Shown: positions 1 through 9,710, counted from the stretch's first letter. The stretch is DNA of 64,000 bases from Pedobacter westerhofensis (GCF_900182595.1 NZ_FXTN01000011.1:62001-126000); one strand, 5' to 3'. Made by a program: numbers and translations. Notes: generated by a model from the letters alone, not told the origin.

Positions 1-2578
1 AGGTGTAGTAGTAACCGGTTGGCAGGGGAACTTTTGCGTTCAGCTTTAACTGCACTTCCTTCACCACACTCTCTACATCTCTTCCAGTGACATTGAAGCT
101 CACCACAATACGCCTTCGGGCATTTTCCCTGCTGATCTGCGCCGGCCCGGTTTCATAAGCTACAGTAGCGACCTGTGACAGCGGCACCTGGTTGCCATCG
201 GGTGTAGGGATAAACAGTTCACTTACATTATCAATATTGCTCCTGTGGACAGAGTCAAGCCTGACAACCAGATCAAACCTGCGTTCATTCTCGTAAATGG
301 AACCGGTACTGTTCCCTGCGAAGGCAGTGCTGATCACCTGGTTAACGTCTTCTATATTCAGCCCATAATTAGCCATTCTTGCACGGTCATACTTTATTGT
401 AATTTGTGGTAAACCGCTCACGCGCTCAACCTGCGGCTGGGTCACTCCCTCAACTGGTTTGATAGCCTGTGCTACTTTTGCGGCCAACAGGTTAAGGGTA
501 TCCAGGTTTTCTCCAAAAATCTTGACGGCTACATCTTGTTTAACACCAGTCATCAATTCATTAAAGCGCATTTGGATAGGCTGACTGGGTTCAGCAATCA
601 CTCCCGGGATATCTGCAAGAGTTTTACGCATATCATCCGCCAGTTCATAAAAACCTTTGTCGTCCGGCCATTCTGATTTATCCTTGAGGATCACAATCAA
701 ATCAGATGCCTCAGGCGGCATCGGGTCGGTGGCCACGTCAGCACTTCCGGTTTTGCCCACCACCATTTTGACTTCAGGATATTTACGTAACATGCGTTCG
801 GCCTGCATGATGGTTTCTGTAGTTTGCGACAAAGATGTTCCCTGGGGCAGTACAAATTCTATAGCGTAATCACCCTCCTCCAGCTGAGGAATAAACTCAC
901 CTCCCATTTGGGAGAAAACAAAACCGCTGGTTATAAGCAGAACGGCTGCCACAGTAACTACCTGGTATTTATAACGTATTGCGGCTTTTAGTACAGGCTC
1001 ATATTTGCGCTGAAGAAAACCAACCATCCGGTCAGAGAGTGTTTTTTTTGGTTCGGCATTTTTGGAAAGGAACAGTGCAGATATCATTGGAATATAAGTT
1101 AATGACAAGATCAGGGCGCCCAAAATCGCAAAAGCTACCGTCTGTGCCATAGGCCTGAACATTTTACCTTCGGTTCCCGTCAGTGTAAGAATCGGGATGT
1201 AAACAACCAGAATGATAATTTCGCCAAATGCCGCACTACTTCTGATACGCGATGCAGACAGAAAAACCTCATCGTCCATTTCCTCCTGGGTAAAGCGACC
1301 AGCTGTTTTACGTTGTACCAGGTGGTGCATGGTAGCTTCAACAATAATAACTGCACCATCTACTATGAGACCAAAATCAATCGCTCCCAAAGACATCAGA
1401 TTGGCAGAAACACCAAACAGGTTCATCAGGGAAAGCGCAAAAAGCAGGGATAAAGGTATTGCTGAGGCGACGACCAAACCTGCCCGCCAGTTACCGAGAA
1501 ATAGCACCAATACAAATATGACGATCAGCGCACCTTCTGTTAAGTTACGTTCTACCGTGCTGATCGCTCTTTTTATTAAATTGGTACGGTCCAGAAAAGG
1601 CTCTATAATAACGTCCGCGGGAAGCGATTGCTGTACAATTTTCATCCGCTCTTTAACCAGGGCAACCACCTCTGCACTATTTGCGCCCTTGGTCATCAGT
1701 ACAATTCCCCCCACCACTTCCTTTTCCCCATTGTAGGTCATTGCACCATAGCGTGGCGGCGAGCCCAGCTGAATCTTTGCCACATTTTTTATCAATATAG
1801 GGACGCCATTGGCCTGCCTTTTAATGATCGTATTTTCAATATCCGGGATACCGGACATCAAACCAACGCCTCTGATAAAATAGGCGTTCGGTTTTTTATC
1901 GATATACGCCCCACCGGTATTCTGATTGTTTTTTTCCAGCGCAGTAAAAACTTCGGGAATGGTCACTTCCATCGCTTTCAGCTTGTCGGGGTCCAGCGCT
2001 ACTTCAAATTGTTTAGTGACGCCACCAAATGCAGTCACTTCGGCAACACCAGCTATGCCGTAGAGCTGCCTGATAACAATCCAGTCCTGAATTGTCCGCA
2101 GGTCCATTGCGGTATATTTTTTTTCACTGCCCTTTTTGGGATGGAGAATATACTGGTATATTTCACCGAGGCCCGTCGTAACAGGTGCCATTTCCGGTTT
2201 GCCTGTCCCCTTTGGGATTTGTTCCTGAACCTCGTTCAGCTTCTCGGAAATCAGCTGCCTGGCGAAGTATACATCAACCGACTCCTTGAACACGACCGTA
2301 ATCACGCTGAGCCCAAATCTGGACATCGAACGCATTTCAATGATATTTGGCACATTAGACAGGGAACGTTCTACGGGATACGTGATGAACTGTTCAACTT
2401 CCTGCGCGGCTAATGTGGGTGCTTTGGTAATCACCTGCACCTGATTATTGGTGATATCTGGTAAAGCATCCACGGCGATCTGAGTTGTGCTCCATATCCC
2501 CCACACTACCAGTGCAAGGGTGAAAAAACCGATCACCAGTTTATTACGGATACTATACCGTATAATGGCATCTAACAT
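1..2578 (-). CDS. czcA: CusA/CzcA-family heavy-metal efflux RND transporter, N-terminal part
   Basis: Inner-membrane RND pump that exports divalent or monovalent metal ions with the proton-motive force, normally as a trimer with a periplasmic adaptor and an outer-membrane channel. About 859 codons are visible. The protein starts MLDAIIRYSIRNKLVIG with a first membrane helix, followed by the large porter-domain loop. The helix segment DFGLIVDGAVIIVEA matches the TM4 proton-relay region of metal-exporting (HME) RND proteins, and GEFIPQLEEGDYA matches the start of the second periplasmic loop. The 3' end lies outside the window, so it cannot be seen whether the protein stops near 1040 residues or carries a fused CusC-like extension, as some Bacteroidota homologues do. 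It follows a Cys-rich small protein by about 75 bp, probably in one transcript. The exact metal cannot be told from the sequence. Confidence 0.95.
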   Translation of the reverse strand, partial: MLDAIIRYSIRNKLVIGFFTLALVVWGIWSTTQIAVDALPDITNNQVQVITKAPTLAAQEVEQFITYPVERSLSNVPNIIEMRSMSRFGLSVITVVFKESVDVYFARQLISEKLNEVQEQIPKGTGKPEMAPVTTGLGEIYQYILHPKKGSEKKYTAMDLRTIQDWIVIRQLYGIAGVAEVTAFGGVTKQFEVALDPDKLKAMEVTIPEVFTALEKNNQNTGGAYIDKKPNAYFIRGVGLMSGIPDIENTIIKRQANGVPILIKNVAKIQLGSPPRYGAMTYNGEKEVVGGIVLMTKGANSAEVVALVKERMKIVQQSLPADVIIEPFLDRTNLIKRAISTVERNLTEGALIVIFVLVLFLGNWRAGLVVASAIPLSLLFALSLMNLFGVSANLMSLGAIDFGLIVDGAVIIVEATMHHLVQRKTAGRFTQEEMDDEVFLSASRIRSSAAFGEIIILVVYIPILTLTGTEGKMFRPMAQTVAFAILGALILSLTYIPMISALFLSKNAEPKKTLSDRMVGFLQRKYEPVLKAAIRYKYQVVTVAAVLLITSGFVFSQMGGEFIPQLEEGDYAIEFVLPQGTSLSQTTETIMQAERMLRKYPEVKMVVGKTGSADVATDPMPPEASDLIVILKDKSEWPDDKGFYELADDMRKTLADIPGVIAEPSQPIQMRFNELMTGVKQDVAVKIFGENLDTLNLLAAKVAQAIKPVEGVTQPQVERVSGLPQITIKYDRARMANYGLNIEDVNQVISTAFAGNSTGSIYENERRFDLVVRLDSVHRSNIDNVSELFIPTPDGNQVPLSQVATVAYETGPAQISRENARRRIVVSFNVTGRDVESVVKEVQLKLNAKVPLPTGYYYT

Positions 2579-2652
2579 AAAATTTCTGAATAAATAGATA
2601 AAGCATAAACCGCCTGATCAGGGGAAATGCACAATTAAAAAATCAGGAAAAC

Positions 2653-2967
2653 TTATGCGGCCCGGGGAGGCTGCCAGATCTTTATCGGCTGTTCCAGCAC
2701 AGGAAATACCACAACATCCGGGTACAGCAGCATAACGGGTTTTGAAAACACAGTTACGGTTAATTTCGAAGCAATATGCCTCACAGTAGAGCAGCAATAG
2801 CAGGAACAAAATGGAGGGCAACTTTCCTGCTCCTTTTGCTGATGAGAAGATTGATTTTTATAAATGGAGGTTACCACTTCGCTTGCGGGCGCATCATCTT
2901 TATCCTGGCAAGGCATGAGTGCCAGGAATGCAAAATAGATACCTATTACAAAAGCAAAGTATTTCAT
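2653..2967 (-). CDS. Small Cys-rich DUF6660-like protein upstream of the metal pump
   Basis: A 104-residue protein. I chose ATG at 2967; a TTG three codons upstream is also open but less likely. An N-terminal hydrophobic helix (MKYFAFVIGIYFAFLALMPC) looks like a signal or membrane anchor. It is followed by an acidic/His stretch and a dense cluster, CPPFCSCYCC, around residues 50-60. The layout matches my memory of the DUF6660 proteins that sit just upstream of CzcCBA-type genes in Bacteroidota; the name is recalled, not searched. The cluster could bind soft metals such as Cu, Ag or Cd, and its position before czcA suggests a periplasmic metal sensor, buffer or chaperone. The function is inferred only. 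Confidence 0.75.
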   Translation of the reverse strand: MKYFAFVIGIYFAFLALMPCQDKDDAPASEVVTSIYKNQSSHQQKEQESCPPFCSCYCCSTVRHIASKLTVTVFSKPVMLLYPDVVVFPVLEQPIKIWQPPRAA

Positions 2968-2973
2968 TAATTT

Positions 2974-2981
2974 CAAAAGTA
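2974..2981 (-). promoter_or_regulatory. Candidate -7 box (TACTTTTG) for the metal-efflux operon
   Basis: On the minus strand TACTTTTG fits the Bacteroidota TAnnTTTG box and ends 6 nt before the chosen ATG at 2967. A T-rich patch about 18 bp upstream could serve as a weak -33 element. If the box is real, transcription would begin at or next to the start codon. Confidence 0.4.
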
Positions 2982-3028
2982 AAGAATATAAACTACATAT
3001 AAAAACCTGCCCTTGTTAACGCATAAGC

Positions 3029-3928
3029 TTATACCTGATAAGTGGTTTTCCTGCTAAATATCAACTGCGAATTGAAAACCAGAATGGCAAAGAAAATAAT
3101 CCCGTAGGCGGCCATTTGGATATGGTCCAAATGTTCATGGTATACAAATGCCGCCAGGCAAAAAGCAATCAGTGGATTAATATTCAGCAGCATGCCCACA
3201 GTAGAAGAATTAATTCTTTTCAGCGCAAACAGATTGAGCAGCAGCGGAATGATCGTAAATGCGACGGCAATCAGTTCTATATAAAAATAGAATTTAAACG
3301 ATACTGGCACAGGGCCGCTGTATACCGGGTAAAACGGCAGCAATATCAGCGCCGAAAGTACAATCTGAAAAGTTAAGCTGATAAACTTATCAAATCCTTT
3401 ATTCTCTTTCTGGCTCACCAGGTACATTGCATATGACAACCCAATAATCATGCTGTAAGACATATCCAGGATACTGCTGTATGAAAGCAGCACACAACCG
3501 ATGATGCTCAGCGCAACCGAAGCCCATTGTGCTTTGCTCAGTTTCTCCTTCAGTATAAAAAAAGCGAGTAAGGTAGTAAGTATCGGGCAAACCAGATAGG
3601 CCAGTGAAGTAGCCTTTACACTGATGTGGTTTAAAACGTAGATGAAAGAAAACCAGTTTGCGGTTAACAGCAGTCCGCCGCCAATATTCAGCCCCAGGGT
3701 TTTCAGCTTTCCCTTTACCGGCAAGGCCCTGAAAACTGCGGCATTTTCCATCAGTATGCTGCGCTTGAAAAGCAATACGATCAGCAGCATCAGCACTGCA
3801 CAGGAGAAAACCCGATAGAACAGGATATCAATAGACGGATAGCTATGTATCGGCTTTAAAACAAGGCTGAAAAAGCCCCAGACAGTAAATGAAATAATAG
3901 CGGCGAGGTAATATTTAGTGTCTTTCAA
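3029..3928 (-). CDS. EamA/DMT-family transporter, RarD-like
   Basis: A 299-residue integral membrane protein with about ten hydrophobic helices arranged as two EamA repeats (roughly residues 5-145 and 155-290), the standard size and layout of drug/metabolite transporters. The start KYYLAAIISFTVWGFFSLVLKP and the early FYRV motif resemble RarD-type members. The start is a TTG at 3928; no in-frame ATG lies upstream before a stop. The substrate is unknown. It is separated from the histidine kinase by about 140 bp and is probably transcribed independently. Confidence 0.85.
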   Translation of the reverse strand: MKDTKYYLAAIISFTVWGFFSLVLKPIHSYPSIDILFYRVFSCAVLMLLIVLLFKRSILMENAAVFRALPVKGKLKTLGLNIGGGLLLTANWFSFIYVLNHISVKATSLAYLVCPILTTLLAFFILKEKLSKAQWASVALSIIGCVLLSYSSILDMSYSMIIGLSYAMYLVSQKENKGFDKFISLTFQIVLSALILLPFYPVYSGPVPVSFKFYFYIELIAVAFTIIPLLLNLFALKRINSSTVGMLLNINPLIAFCLAAFVYHEHLDHIQMAAYGIIFFAILVFNSQLIFSRKTTYQV

Positions 3929-4070
3929 GCGTACGGGTGTTTATTTGGTCAGTTTTAGGAAATCCTGTCAAATTTGACTGAGCTAATCTTCTCCAAAAAT
4001 ATAACATTGCGCAATATTGTTAAACATTTGCGCCATTAATTTTTTCAACTGGAAACAACTGAGGAATGAT

Positions 4071-5435
4071 CTAAACTGATGCTGATGGTATGAAGATAAA
4101 AAAACTTGACCCAATTCCGATGCTGGTTTCAAATCCTATTCTCCCGCCCTGCCGCTCTGTAAATTCTTTGCACAGCACCAAACCTAAACCTACACCTTTT
4201 TCATTTCCCGTACCATATGCGGGCTCAGATTTAATGGAGAAGATATTAGCCTGTTTATCTTCTGGAACGCCATTCCCGTTATCGCTCACACTGATCCTGC
4301 ATTCCTCATCCAGCAGATCTGCAGCTACCTTGATGGTGCCGCCGGGCGCAGTAAATTTTACCGCATTGCTGATCAGATTTCTGACTACCAGCTGCAGCAT
4401 ATTTGCATCGGCAATTACAGTCAATTGTGGTGAAATCTCGTAAATAAGGGAAATATCTTTTTTTGAAGCATGCATTTTCTCCATTTCGAGCGTGCCCAAA
4501 AGCACAGTAAGGAGATTAAGTTCTGCCAGGTTTACAGAAGGCCCTTCCATTTGCGATTTAGACCAGTACAATAAATTGGAAAGCATTTCCATAGCATTGT
4601 TTGTAGCTTTGAGCAGATATTTTTCCAGTTCTGGCCGTTCTGCACTGCTGAGCTCTTTCTGGTTAAGCAGTTCCAGATAGTTTTGTACATTCATCAGTGG
4701 CGTACGCAGATCATGTGATATGATAGACATGAGCTTGTTCTTTTCTACATTGCTTTTTTCCAGCTGATCCTTGTGCAGCAGGATTTGCTCTTTGCTGAGT
4801 TCCACAGCGATGGCCTTTTCCTCTGCCACTGTTTTCTCTTTATCGTAGCTGCGCCTGATAAACTTAATAATGATGTATATCGCTATCGCAGGGATAGGAA
4901 ATGCCGTCACCCTGTCAATAAACTGCCCCCTGCCTACGGTAAAGGGGTATTTGACCAGCCATGGATAATATAATTCGGCAAGATGGACCCCCAGAAAGCA
5001 CAACAGATAAACAATCAGCCATTTTACATGCTGGTTATATGGTGATATGGCAAAAACCAGCAAAAGATAAACCGGCCAGATCAGGTCTGTAGAACCGTTG
5101 ATGCCTGAATTGGTAAAATAGTTAACCGAAAAAATCAGGATGCCGGTAAGGCCAAACAGCGTATTGCTATGTTGCCTGCCCTGAAACCTTGAATAATAGT
5201 ATTGGTAAGAGAAGAACAAAGCGATGAGACAGGCAGAAAGGGAGCCTATATAGAGTCCTTCAAAAAAATTATAGGGGATATAAACACCGGCCAGAACAAT
5301 CAGCCCAAGACTAATGGAATGAAATATCCTGGTCTCAAGAGGGAACATTGCAGAACTTCCTATTAAATCCGACCATAAAGTACCGGTCTTTTTTAAGGAA
5401 GAATAACTGATATTACTGAAATCGAATTTTAACAT
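4071..5435 (-). CDS. Membrane sensor histidine kinase
   Basis: A 454-residue kinase of a two-component system. Residues about 37-195 hold six membrane helices with only short loops and no large periplasmic sensor domain. A charged coiled-coil linker (200-235) leads to the HisKA domain, with the phospho-accepting His241 in SHDLRTPL. The HATPase domain has an N box (RNLISNAVKF), G1 (DNGNGVPED) and G2 (GVGLGLVLCKEF). No response regulator is adjacent, so the partner must be encoded elsewhere. The multi-helix input suggests sensing within or at the membrane. The gene is divergent from the RhtA-like exporter, with 134 bp between the starts. Confidence 0.92.
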   Translation of the reverse strand: MLKFDFSNISYSSLKKTGTLWSDLIGSSAMFPLETRIFHSISLGLIVLAGVYIPYNFFEGLYIGSLSACLIALFFSYQYYYSRFQGRQHSNTLFGLTGILIFSVNYFTNSGINGSTDLIWPVYLLLVFAISPYNQHVKWLIVYLLCFLGVHLAELYYPWLVKYPFTVGRGQFIDRVTAFPIPAIAIYIIIKFIRRSYDKEKTVAEEKAIAVELSKEQILLHKDQLEKSNVEKNKLMSIISHDLRTPLMNVQNYLELLNQKELSSAERPELEKYLLKATNNAMEMLSNLLYWSKSQMEGPSVNLAELNLLTVLLGTLEMEKMHASKKDISLIYEISPQLTVIADANMLQLVVRNLISNAVKFTAPGGTIKVAADLLDEECRISVSDNGNGVPEDKQANIFSIKSEPAYGTGNEKGVGLGLVLCKEFTERQGGRIGFETSIGIGSSFFIFIPSASV

Positions 5436-5540
5436 GGAGCGATTTAAAGGCCGGCAGACCGCGTAGCAAACTTAATACTTTAGTATAAAAATTCATCAAC
5501 ATTTCGAAACTAATTAAGACCGCCAGTCGAAGAAATTTAT

Positions 5541-5548
5541 TATCTTTA
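5541..5548 (+). promoter_or_regulatory. Candidate -7 box (TATCTTTA) for the RhtA-like exporter
   Basis: TATCTTTA matches the Bacteroidota TAnnTTTG box at 7 of 8 positions and lies about 21 bp before the ATG at 5570. No clear -33 TTTG is seen at the usual distance. Confidence 0.35.
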
Positions 5549-5569
5549 CAGTATTGTTTCCTGTTACTG

Positions 5570-6430
5570 ATGTCTAAATTTAAATTAACTGTCCCTCCCT
5601 TTCCTGCCGTTATCCTTGCTATCCTCAGTGTACAGGTGGGTGCTGCATTTGCGAAAAGTCTTTTTCCCGTATTAGGAGCCACAGGAACCAGTACGGTACG
5701 AATCGGAATCTCTGCCCTCATCCTGATTATTTTTAACCGGCCAGATATCAGAAAACTATCTGCGGTACAGTGGAAAGCCGTTATTCCCTACGGCCTTTGC
5801 CTGGGGGCAATGAACGGAATATTTTACCTGGCCCTAACACGCATCCCCCTCGGGCTTGCGGTAGCCCTGGAATTTATCGGCCCGCTGATGCTCTCGGTGT
5901 TAACTTCAAAACGAAGGATAGATTATTTGTGGCCCCTGCTGGCAATCGCAGGTATTGGCCTCATTACGCCATGGAACGGAACAGGAGTTGATCTTTACGG
6001 CACAGTCCTTGCCTTACTGGCAGGAGTGTTCTGGGCAGGCTATATTGTTCTTGGACAGCGTACTTCTGTGGTGATCGACGGGGCACAGGCCGTAAGTATA
6101 GGGATGATCTTTGCCCTCCTTATTGTCCTGCCTTTTGGCATTGCCGAGGGCAACCTTACAAATTTTACGTTCGCAATGATTCCCGCTGCGATTGCACTGG
6201 GCCTGTTATGCAGCGCCATCCCTTTCTCGCTTGAAATAGGTGCGCTGAAACATATCCCGGCGAAAACGTTTAGTATCCTGATGAGCCTGGAACCCGCCGT
6301 TGCTGCCGTATGCGGCCTGATTTTCCTTAAAGAAGTGTTGTCCCTGCTGGAATGGCTGGCTATCGTACTGGTAGTTGCGGCAAGCCTCGGCGCTACGCTT
6401 ACCGGTAAACCAGAGAAACATATTGCATGA
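5570..6430 (+). CDS. EamA-family exporter, RhtA-like
   Basis: A 286-residue DMT protein with ten predicted helices in two EamA repeats. The beginning (PPFPAVILAILSVQVGAAFAK) and the motif LGATGTSTVRIGISALIL closely resemble RhtA, the threonine/homoserine exporter of the inner membrane. The conserved segment ALEFIGPL in the first repeat and the late SLEPAVAAVCGLIFL segment also fit that subgroup. Amino-acid export is a family-based inference. It sits alone, divergent from the histidine kinase and convergent with a small unknown gene. Confidence 0.85.
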   Translation: MSKFKLTVPPFPAVILAILSVQVGAAFAKSLFPVLGATGTSTVRIGISALILIIFNRPDIRKLSAVQWKAVIPYGLCLGAMNGIFYLALTRIPLGLAVALEFIGPLMLSVLTSKRRIDYLWPLLAIAGIGLITPWNGTGVDLYGTVLALLAGVFWAGYIVLGQRTSVVIDGAQAVSIGMIFALLIVLPFGIAEGNLTNFTFAMIPAAIALGLLCSAIPFSLEIGALKHIPAKTFSILMSLEPAVAAVCGLIFLKEVLSLLEWLAIVLVVAASLGATLTGKPEKHIA

Positions 6431-6457
6431 TAACGAAGCCTCTTATTCAGAGATTGG

Positions 6458-6682
6458 TTATGCGGTTTGTTTATTTTCGTAAACCAGCTCGTTTACGATG
6501 CTCCAATACAGATTATATTTCAGGCACTCAAACAGTGTCCTTTTGTGCTGGTAATCGTAAATGCAGATAATGATATATTTTGCAGAGGCAATCTCAAAAG
6601 CTGAGCGCTCCATCTCCATGGGGGTACCGGCATTTGAAATATTGAAGTTTCCGGCTAAGTCTTGGTAAAGGATGCGGTACAT
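6458..6682 (-). CDS. Small hypothetical protein, 74 aa
   Basis: Not recognised. A soluble 74-residue product starting MYRILYQDLAGNFNIS, with a central beta-like segment ASAKYIIICIYDYQHKRTLFE. It has no signal peptide, membrane helix or Cys pair. The reading frame is the only sizeable one in the gap between the RhtA-like exporter and the antiporter, and its composition is protein-like. It ends 28 bp from the convergent exporter gene. Whether it is expressed cannot be judged here. Confidence 0.5.
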   Translation of the reverse strand: MYRILYQDLAGNFNISNAGTPMEMERSAFEIASAKYIIICIYDYQHKRTLFECLKYNLYWSIVNELVYENKQTA

Positions 6683-6839
6683 AATAGGTCGTTAAGTAAT
6701 AATATACGAGAGTTTAAACATGCAGGATCATCCAAAACTATTTACTATCAAATAATTACACCGATAAGTGTACTGTCTTGAAATAAGCTGCCAGAAACAT
6801 TAATACAATTGTATCTTAGTAACACCTAAATAACGATTA

Positions 6840-8414
6840 ATGCTGCACGACTTTCCATTTTACCTCGGCCTGATAGTAGCCATTGTATTTCTCATCATGC
6901 TGGGCAACAGGATCAGGGTAGCCTATCCAGTGCTTCTTGTACTGTTTGGGTTAGCCATGAGTTTTGTTCCCGGTATTCCTTCGGTGCGCATTAACCCCGA
7001 GCTGATCTTTATCATATTTTTACCGCCCTTATTGTACGAGGCATCATGGGCTATATCGGGCAAGGAGTTGTGGCGCTGGCGGCGTATCATTGGCAGTTTT
7101 GCCTTTGTGGTTGTATTTCTCACCGCATTGGCCATTGCATTTGCCGCGAACCACTTTATCCCCGGTTTCTCACTGGCACTGGGCTTTTTACTTGGCGGAA
7201 TAGTTTCGCCGCCTGATGCGGTAAGCGCTGGTGCGATTTTAAAGTTTGTAAAAGTACCAAAGCGAATGTCGTCCATCCTGGAGGGCGAAAGCCTGCTGAA
7301 CGATGCATCCTCGCTGATTATTTTTCGTTTTGCGCTGATCGCTGTTGCCACCGGCCAGTTTATCTGGTATGACGCCACCTTAACTTTTTTCTGGATGCTC
7401 AGCGGCGGCGTAGCGATTGGGCTGGCCGTGGGATGGATATTTATCCTGATCCATAAACATCTCCCTACAGATACCAATATCGATATGGCACTGAGTATTG
7501 TAACACCCTATATGATGTACATGGCTGCGGAAGAAGCGCATACGTCGGGTGTGCTGGCCGTAGTGAGCGGGGGATTGTTGTTATCCAGCAAAAGACATGT
7601 TTTTCTCAGCAGCAGTTCGCGACTGCGTGGGATAAATGTCTGGGAAAGCCTGTGTTTTGTTTTAAATGGCCTGGTATTTACACTGATCGGATTAGACCTG
7701 CCAGAAATCACATCCGGGCTTGGCGATGTAAGTATCTCTGCCGCCATTGGATATGGTCTGCTGATTTCTGCGGTACTGATCCTGGGAAGACTTTTATCAG
7801 CCTATGGTGCAGTAGTAGTTACATTGATCGCAAGGAATTTTATCACTGTGGCAGACCGCAGCAACCCGGGGATGAAAGTGCCCTTTGTGCTGGGATGGAC
7901 AGGAATGCGCGGAGTAGTTTCACTTGCTGCAGCATTATCCATCCCCGTACAGCTTGCAGACGGTACTCCCTTTCCGCAGCGCGATCTCATTCTGTTTATT
8001 ACCTTCATTGTCATATTGGTAACGCTCCTGGTGCAGGGGCTTACATTGCCTTTCGTGATCAGGAAAATTGGCTTGCCGGATTTTGATCATCCGATCACAG
8101 AAGAACAGGCAGAAAGTGAGATCAGAAAGCAGCTGGCCGATCATGCGCTGCTGCATCTAAAAAACAATTACAGCGAAGAAGTAAGGAACCAGCCTTTTCT
8201 GCGGCAGATGGCAAACAAATGGGAGGAAAAAATCCTGTTAAAAGATGAAACCATGCTGCCAGACGATGTTAAAATTGTTTACCTCGATATCCTTGATCAG
8301 CAAAGACAATGGTTGCTGACAAAAAATAGTGAAGAGGAAACCCTTAACGAAGAAATTATCCGTAAACATCTAAAATATCTTGATCTGGAAGAGGAAAAAT
8401 TATTGTTTATATAA
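6840..8414 (+). CDS. CPA1-family Na+/H+ antiporter
   Basis: A 524-residue protein with about twelve membrane helices up to residue 415, then a soluble cytoplasmic tail of about 110 residues rich in Glu and Lys. Family-defining motifs are PPDAVSAGAIL (ion-binding region) and LEGESLLNDASSLI, which carries the paired polar/acidic residues of the CPA1 transport core. FVLGWTGMRGVVSLAAALSIP is the conserved later helix. The role is exchange of Na+ (or K+) for H+ across the inner membrane for pH and salt balance. Single gene; no partner subunits are nearby. Confidence 0.93.
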   Translation: MLHDFPFYLGLIVAIVFLIMLGNRIRVAYPVLLVLFGLAMSFVPGIPSVRINPELIFIIFLPPLLYEASWAISGKELWRWRRIIGSFAFVVVFLTALAIAFAANHFIPGFSLALGFLLGGIVSPPDAVSAGAILKFVKVPKRMSSILEGESLLNDASSLIIFRFALIAVATGQFIWYDATLTFFWMLSGGVAIGLAVGWIFILIHKHLPTDTNIDMALSIVTPYMMYMAAEEAHTSGVLAVVSGGLLLSSKRHVFLSSSSRLRGINVWESLCFVLNGLVFTLIGLDLPEITSGLGDVSISAAIGYGLLISAVLILGRLLSAYGAVVVTLIARNFITVADRSNPGMKVPFVLGWTGMRGVVSLAAALSIPVQLADGTPFPQRDLILFITFIVILVTLLVQGLTLPFVIRKIGLPDFDHPITEEQAESEIRKQLADHALLHLKNNYSEEVRNQPFLRQMANKWEEKILLKDETMLPDDVKIVYLDILDQQRQWLLTKNSEEETLNEEIIRKHLKYLDLEEEKLLFI

Positions 8415-8465
8415 AGCATCCGTGTAATAGTCTTGATGTTTAACCGTTTAATCACACAAATGAGT

Positions 8466-8473
8466 TATCTTTG
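8466..8473 (+). promoter_or_regulatory. Candidate -7 box (TATCTTTG) for the GAF kinase
   Basis: TATCTTTG is an exact match to TAnnTTTG and lies 24 bp before the ATG at 8498. T-rich motifs lie upstream but no TTTG at exactly 19-21 bp. Confidence 0.5.
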
Positions 8474-8497
8474 CTACTACCTGAGTAAATCAATTTA

Positions 8498-9700
8498 ATG
8501 AGCAATTCCACGCTGGATCTTCACGAACTTCAAAGACAAAATGCCTTAGAGTCCTATCATATTTTTGATACTGAAAGTGAAAAGGAATTTGATGAACTGG
8601 CTTCCCTGGCATCAACAATCTGTAATGTTCCTATCGCACTGATCACTTTTATCGATGCCGACAGGCAGGCATTTAAATCGCATCACGGAACAGACATGAC
8701 AGAAAACAGAAGGGAACTGTCTTTTTGTACCCACGCGATTGCTTCGTCTGATGAGATCATGATCGTTGATGATGCCCGGTTAGATGCGCGGTTTTCTGAC
8801 AACCCCGTGGTAACCGGCCCTGCACACATCACATTTTATGCAGGAGTGCCGCTGATCAATGAAGACGGTTATGCCCTTGGAACAATCTGCGTGTTTGATC
8901 AAAAGGCAAACAGCATATCACAAAATCAGATCAGTGCCCTAAAAACTCTTGCTAAACAGGTGATTGATAAACTTGAACTGCGCAGGAAAGTACGCCAGCT
9001 GGAGAAAACAAATCAGGACCTGCTCAATTCCAATGTCCTGATCCAGAAATTTGCTTCGATGGCCGCACATGACATCAAGAACCCGCTGAGCAATATTTTA
9101 TTAAGCTCGCAGGCATTAAAGATGCGCCATGAAAAACAGCAGTATGAAGGATGTTTAAAGTTAATAGACTTGAGCATATCTTCTACACACGGCCTGCTTG
9201 ACCTGGTAAACGAAATGCTGGAATATTCAAAATCGCCCACCTCCCTGCTGGCCAACAAGCAGCGCTTTAGCCTCAACAGCCTGATCAAAAAGATCAAAGA
9301 CATGCTGCTGATCCCGAAAGGGATCAGGATTAAATTTCCGGATGAACGCTACGAGATGTATACATCTTTAATTGCGGTAGATCAGATTATCCTTAACCTT
9401 CTGAACAATGCCATCAGATATAATGACAAAGATGAAGGATTGGTAGAGATCCGCTTTCAACAGGATGATACGCATTACAGGTTTGAAGTTGAAGACAACG
9501 GTATTGGAATAGCAGAAGAGCATTTCGAAAAGATATTTGTAAGCAACTTCACACTCGGACATACAGACCGGACCAATACCAAGGGAACCGGCATCGGGCT
9601 GTCTATAGTGAAAGACCTGGTGACTGCACTTGATGGAACAATAACTATAAAATCTGCTGTAGGTATTGGCACCACATTCTTTGTGTCTTTAAAGAAATAG
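8498..9700 (+). CDS. GAF-domain sensor histidine kinase
   Basis: A 400-residue soluble kinase without signal peptide or membrane helices. The GAF domain covers about residues 25-160, with the typical FCTHAI and YAGVPLI..DGYALGTICVFD motifs of the cytosolic GAF subgroup. A short coiled coil follows (160-185), then HisKA with His191 in MAAHDIKNPLSN and an HATPase with NLLNNAIRYN (N box), DNGIGIAEE (G1) and GTGIGLSIV (G2). It senses an intracellular signal that the sequence does not identify. There is no response regulator alongside. It converges with the GH43 gene, with only 10 bp between stop codons. Confidence 0.92.
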   Translation: MSNSTLDLHELQRQNALESYHIFDTESEKEFDELASLASTICNVPIALITFIDADRQAFKSHHGTDMTENRRELSFCTHAIASSDEIMIVDDARLDARFSDNPVVTGPAHITFYAGVPLINEDGYALGTICVFDQKANSISQNQISALKTLAKQVIDKLELRRKVRQLEKTNQDLLNSNVLIQKFASMAAHDIKNPLSNILLSSQALKMRHEKQQYEGCLKLIDLSISSTHGLLDLVNEMLEYSKSPTSLLANKQRFSLNSLIKKIKDMLLIPKGIRIKFPDERYEMYTSLIAVDQIILNLLNNAIRYNDKDEGLVEIRFQQDDTHYRFEVEDNGIGIAEEHFEKIFVSNFTLGHTDRTNTKGTGIGLSIVKDLVTALDGTITIKSAVGIGTTFFVSLKK

Positions 9701-9710
9701 GATCCTGCAA

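Noticed and set aside
1628..2413. 261-codon plus-strand frame opposite the CzcA gene
   Set aside because: It lies wholly antisense to a well-supported RND gene, and its translation shows no domain, only a mirror of the opposite strand's codon bias.
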